Shown piece after piece: positions 58,498 to 64,000 of a stretch of DNA of 64,000 nucleotides. Every line of letters starts with the position of its first letter. Positions within the stretch are counted from its first letter, which is position 1. A program made the translations under genes and the position numbers. The DNA is from Paragordius varius (taxonomy: Eukaryota; Nematomorpha), in contig OZ176052.1 in NCBI GenBank assembly GCA_964247055.1, forward strand, positions 4,092,001-4,156,000, in the 5' to 3' direction. The notes below the pieces were generated by a model. The model made no database searches. It was not told where the DNA came from and worked only from the letters and a program-made list of their open reading frames with translations.

Positions 58498-61400
58498 CTA
58501 TCTTGTTGCGGAAGATTGGCGGTTTCGGTGAGGGATGGATGGAAAACAGAATAATGGGAAAATCTAATAAGACAGTTGCATCAATTTAGTCAAGTCTAAC
58601 ATTAAACCGTCCGGCAAAATCTGTTTCGAATTGGTTCACATCCAAAACAACCGACATACAGTCTATCTATCCTGATACTGTTTCGTGGTGGTTTCGGTGA
58701 CGGATGGATGGAAAATAGAATAATGGGAAAATCTAATAAGACAGTTGCATTAATTTAGCCTTAGCCAAGCACATTAAACCGTCCGGCAAAATCTGTTTCG
58801 AATTGGTTCACATCCAAAACAACCGACATACAGTCTATCTATCCTGATACTGTTTCGTGGTGGTTTCGGTGACGGATGGATGTAAAACAGAATAATGGGA
58901 AAATCTAATAAGACAGTTGCATTAATTAAGCCAAGCCTAACATTAAACCGTCCAACAAAATCTGTTTCGAATTAGTTTCCACCCAAAACAACCAACATAC
59001 ACTCTATCTATCCTGATACTGTTTCGTGGTGGTTTCGGTGACGGATGGATGGAAAATAGAATAATGGGAAAATCTAATAAGACAGTTGCATTAATTAAGC
59101 CAAGCCTAACATTAAACCGTCCAACAAAATCTGTTTCGAATTAGTTTCCACCCAAAACAACCAACATACACTCTATCTATCCTGATACTGTTTCGTGGTG
59201 GTTTCGGTGACGGATGGATGGAAAATAGAATAATGGGAAAATCTAATAAGACAGTTGCATTAATTAAGCCAAGCCTAACATTAAACCGTCCGGCAAAATC
59301 TGTTTCGAATTAGTTTCCACCCAAAACAACCAACATACACTCTATCTATCCTGATACTGTTTCGTGGTGGTTTCGGTGACGGATGGATGGAAAATAGAAT
59401 AATGGGAAAATCTAATAAGACAGTTGCATTAATTAAGCCAAGCCTAACATTAAACCGTCCAACAAAATCTGTTTCGAATTAGTTTCCACCCAAAACAACC
59501 AACATACACTCTATCTATCCTGATACTGTTTCGTGGTGGTTTCGGTGACGGATGGATGGAAAATAGAATAATGGGAAAATCTAATAAGACAGTTGCATTA
59601 ATTAAGCCAAGCCTAACATTAAACCGTCCAACAAAATCTGTTTCGAATTAGTTTCCACCCAAAACAACCAACATACACTCTATCTATCCTGATACTGTTT
59701 CGTGGTGGTTTCGGTGACGGATGGATGGAAAATAGAATAATGGGAAAATCTAAAAAGACAGTTGCATTAATTAAGCCAAGCCTAACATTAAACCGTCGGG
59801 CAAAATCTGTTTCGAATTAGTTTCCACCCAAAACAACCAACATACACTCTATCTATCCTGATACTGTTTCGTGGTGGTTTCGGTGACGGATGGATGGAAA
59901 ATAGAATAATGGGAAAATCTAATAAGACAGTTGCATTAATTAAGCCAAGCCTAACATTAAACCGTCCAACAAAATCTGTTTCGAATTAGTTTCCACCCAA
60001 AACAACCAACATACACTCTATCTATCCTGATACTGTTTCGTGGTGGTTTCGGTGACGGATGGATGGAAAATAGAATAATGGGAAAATCTAATAAGACAGT
60101 TGCATTAATTAAGCCAAGCCTAACATTAAACCGTCCAACAAAATCTGTTTCGAATTAGTTTCCACCCAAAACAACCAACATACACTCTATCTATCCTGAT
60201 ACTGTTTCGTGGTGGTTTCGGTGACGGATGGATGGAAAATAGAATAATGGGAAAATCTAATAAGACAGTTGCACTTATTAAGCCAAGCCTAACATTAAAC
60301 CGTCGGGCAAAATCTGTTTCGAATTAGTTTCCACCCAAAACAACCAACATACACTCTATCTATCCTGATACTGTTTCGTGGTGGTTTCGGTGACGGATGG
60401 ATGGAAAATAGAATAATGGGAAAATCTAATAAGACAGTTGCATTAATTAAGCCAAGCCTAACATTAAACCGTCCAACAAAATCTGTTTCGAATTAGTTTC
60501 CACCCAAAACAACCAACATACACTCTATCTATCCTGATACTGTTTCGTGGTGGTTTCGGTGACGGATGGATGGAAAATAGAATAATGGGAAAATCTAATA
60601 AGACAGTTGCACTTATTAAGCCAAGCCTAACATTAAACCGTCCAACAAAATCTGTTTCGAATTAGTTTCCACCCAAAACAACCAACATACACTCTATCTA
60701 TCCTGATACTGTTTCGTGGTGGTTTCGGTGACGGATGGATGGAAAATAGAATAATGGGAAAATCTATTAAGACAGTTGCACTTATTAAGCCAAGCCTAAC
60801 ATTAAACCGTCCAACAAAATCTGTTTCGAATTAGTTCCCACCCAAAACAACCAACATACACTCTATCTATCCTGATACTGTTTCGTGGTGGTTTCGGTGA
60901 CGGATGGATGGAAAATAGAATAATGGGAAAATCTAATAAGACAGTTGCATTAATTTAGCCTTAGCCAAGCACATTAAACCGTCCAGCAAAATCTGTTTCG
61001 AATTAGTTCACACCCAAAACAACCAACATACACTCTATCTATCCTGATACTGTTTCGTGGTGGTTTCGGTGACGGATGGATGGAAAATAGAATAATGGGA
61101 AAATCTAACAGTTGCACTTATTAAGCCAAGCCTAACATTAAACCGTCCAACGAAATCTGTTTCGAATTAGTTCCCACCCAAAACAACCAACATACACTCT
61201 ATCTATCCTGATACTGTTTCGTGGTGGTTTCGGTGACGGATGGATGGAAAATAGAATAATGGGAAAATCTAATAAGACAGTTGCACTTATTAAGCCAAGC
61301 CTAACATTAAACCGTCCAACAAAATCTGTTTCGAATTAGTTCCCACCCAAAACAACCAACATACACTCTATCTATCCTGATACTGTTTCGTGGTGGTTTC

Positions 61401-64000
61401 GGTGACGGATGGATGTAAAACAGAATAATGGGAAAATCTAATAAGACAGTTGCATCAATTTAGCCAAGTCTAACTAACCGTCCGGCAAAATCTGTTTTTA
61501 GTTCACACCCAAAACAACCGACATACATTCTATCCTGATACTGTTTCGTGGTGGTTTCGGTGACGGATGGGTAGAAAATAGAATAATGGGAAAATCTAAT
61601 AAGACAGTTGCACTTATTAAGCCAAGCCTAACATTAAACCGTCCAACAAAATCTGTTTCGAATTAGTTCCCACCCAAAACAACCAACATACACTCTATCT
61701 ATCCTGATACTTTTTCGTGGAGGTTTCGGCGACGAATGGATGGAAAATAGAATAATGGGAAAATCTAATAAGACAGTTGCATTGGCCAAGTCTAAAATTA
61801 AACCGTTTAGCAAAATCTGTTTCGAATTGGTTCACACCCAAAACAACCGACATACATTCTATCTATCCTGATACTGTTTCGTGGTGGTTTCGGTGACGGA
61901 TGGATGGAAAATAGAATAATGGGAAAATCTAATAAGACAGTTGCATTCATTAAGTCAAGCCTAACATTAAACCGTCCGGCAAAATCTGTTTTTAGTTCTC
62001 ACCCAAAACAACCAACATACACTCTATCTATCCTGATACTGTTTCGTGGTTCGGTGACGGATGGATGGAAAATAGAATAATGGGAAAATCTAATAAGACA
62101 GTTGCATTAATTAAGCCAAGCCTAACATTAAACCGTCCAGCAAAATCTGTTTCGAATTAGTTCACACCCAAAACAACCAACATACACTCTATCTATCCTG
62201 ATACTTTTTCGTGGAGGTTTCGGCGACGAATGGATGGAAAATAGAATAATGGGAAAATCTAATAAGACAGTTGCATTGGCCAAGTCTAAAATTAAACCGT
62301 TTAGCAAAATCTGTTTCGAATTGGTTCACACCCAAAACAACCGACATACATTCTATCTATCCTGATACTGTTTCGTGGTGGTTTCGGTGACGGATGGATG
62401 GAAAATAGAATAATGGGAAAATCTAATAAGACAGTTGCATTAATTAAGCCAAGCCTAACATTAAACCGTCCAGCAAAATCTGTTTCGAATTAGTTCATAC
62501 CCAAAACAACCGACATACACTCTATCTATCCTGATACTGTTTCGTGGTAGTTTCGGTGACGGATGGATGGAAAATAGAATAATGGGAAAATCTGATAAGA
62601 CAGTTGCATCAATTTAACCAAGTCTAACATTAAACCGTCCGGCAAAATCTGTTTTTAGTTCACACCCAAAACAACCAACATACACTCTATCTATCCTGAT
62701 ACTGTTTCGTGGTAGTTTCGGTGACGGATGGATGGAAAATAGAATAATGGGAAAATCTGATAAGACAGTTGCATCAATTTAACCAAGTCTAACATTAAAC
62801 AGTCCGGCAAAATCTGTTTATAGTTCATACCCAAAACAACCAACATACACTCTATCTATCCTGATACTGTTTCGTGGTAGTTTCGGTGACGGATGGATGG
62901 AAAATAGAATAATGGGAAAATCTGATAAGACAGTTGCATCAATTTAACCAAGTCTAACATTAAACAGTCCGGCAAAATCTGTTTTTGGTTCATACCCAAA
63001 ACAACCAACCTACACTCTATCTATCCTGAGACTGTTTCGTGGTAGTTTCGGTGACGGATGGATGGAAAATAGAATAATGGGAAAATCTGATAAGACAGTT
63101 GCATCAATTTAACCAAGTCTAACATTAAACCGTCCGGCAAAATCTGTTTTTAGTTCATACCCAAAACAACCAACATACACTCTATCTATCCTGATACTGT
63201 TCCGTGGTAGTTTCGGTGACGGATGGATGGAAAATAGAATAATGGGAAAATCTGATAAGACAGCATCAATTTAACCAAGTCTAACATCAAACCGTCCGGC
63301 AAAATCTGTTTTTAGTTCATACCCAAAACAACCAACATACACTCTATCTATCCTGATACTGTTTCGTGGTAGTTTCGGTGACGGATGGATGGAAAATAGA
63401 ATAAGTGGAAAATCTGATAAGAGAGTTGCATCAATTTAACCAAGTCTAACATTCAACTGTCCGGCAAAATCTGTTTTTAGTTCATACCCAAAATCACCAA
63501 CAACACTCTATCTATCCTGATACTGTTTCGTGGTAGTTTCGGTGACGGATGGATGGAAAATAGAATAAGTGGAAAATCTGATAAGACAGTTGCAATAATT
63601 TAACCAAGTCTAACATTAAACTGTCCGGCAAAATCTGTTTTTAGTTCATACCCAAAATCACCAACAACACTCTATCTATCCTGATACTGTTTCGTGGTAG
63701 TTTCGGTGACGGATGGATGGAAAATAGAATAATGGGAAAATCTGATAAGACAGTTGCATCAATTTAACCAAGTCTAACATTAAACCGTCCGGCAAAATCT
63801 GTTTTTAGTTCATACCCAAAACAACCAACATACACTCTATCTATCCTGATACTGTTTCGTGGTAGTTTCGGTGACGGATGGATGGAAAATAGAATAATGG
63901 GAAAATCTGATAAGACAGTTGCATCAATTTAACCAAGTCTAACATTAAACCGTCCGGCAAAATCTGTTTTTAGTTTATACCCAAAACAACCAACATACAC
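58498..64000 (+). repeat. Satellite DNA array, 165-169 bp unit, at least 32 copies, continues past the window
   Basis: Head-to-tail monomers are easiest to phase on TTTCGTGGTGGTTTCGGTGA. Successive starts at 58,852, 59,022, 59,191, 59,360 and 59,529 give a 169-170 bp unit, and starts at 62,540, 62,705 and 62,870 give 165 bp. Two subfamilies exist. Type A (to about 62.5 kb) has GTGGTGGTTTCGG, CTAATAAGACAG and TTTCGAATTAGTT. Type B (62.5 kb to the edge) has GTGGTAGTTTCGG, CTGATAAGACAG and GTTTTTAGTTCATACCC. The 58.5-58.9 kb units are divergent edge copies. The array is less AT-rich than the rest of the window and has no long open frame. Monomer size close to a nucleosomal repeat suits centromeric or pericentromeric satellite, which is inference. 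Confidence 0.95.

Noticed and set aside
58498-64000. CRISPR-like or coding tandem array
   Set aside because: The units are contiguous with no unique spacers, the period is 165-169 bp and no frame stays open through the units, so it is satellite DNA.

Overview
This window is strongly AT-rich eukaryotic DNA with spliced, divergent genes. The best-supported gene families (YTHDC2, INTS12, RPB10/POLR2L, RhoGAP, and a probable LAP1/TOR1AIP-like protein) point to an animal. Their sequences are fast-evolving and rich in asparagine runs. Introns fall into two size classes. Six introns of 23-26 bp in two genes keep reading frame and domain homology across the joins, while other introns run from 57 bp to 2.5 kb. 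Mini-introns of this size are known among animals in dicyemid mesozoans, so a dicyemid or another very fast-evolving parasitic animal is my guess, not a demonstration.

Layout. 1-12.2 kb is gene-poor and holds hAT remnants (1-3.9 kb), a PIF/Harbinger transposase fragment split by a TTAA-flanked MITE (5.8-6.7 kb) and small TACAGT-ended MITEs. 12.2-19.3 kb is a RhoGAP-domain gene on +, whose 5' end I could not find. 21.7-23.6 kb is a coiled-coil gene on -, head to head (55 bp between start codons) with a 31-exon YTHDC2-like gene on + (23.7-40.6 kb). That gene keeps the full R3H / helicase / ankyrin / HA2 / OB / YTH order, but most helicase signature motifs and at least one residue of the m6A cage look lost. 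41.3-42.2 kb is an intronless membrane protein on - resembling the LAP1/LULL1 torsin activators, convergent with the YTHDC2-like gene.

42.2-52 kb is a transposon graveyard: two TTAA-flanked MITEs, a Helitron with internal tandem repeats, LINE fragments, and a hAT element inside a LINE. 52.0-55.6 kb holds RPB10 on - and INTS12 on +, with start codons only 24 bp apart. 56.0-57.2 kb is a Helitron nested in another TTAA MITE. From about 58.5 kb to the window edge runs a satellite array with a 165-169 bp unit, probably continuing beyond.

The recognisable genes concern transcription and RNA (RPB10, Integrator subunit 12, YTHDC2-like), Rho signalling and the nuclear envelope. They do not look like a single functional cluster. 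I saw no tRNA, rRNA, CRISPR, LTR retroelement, Polinton or toxin gene.
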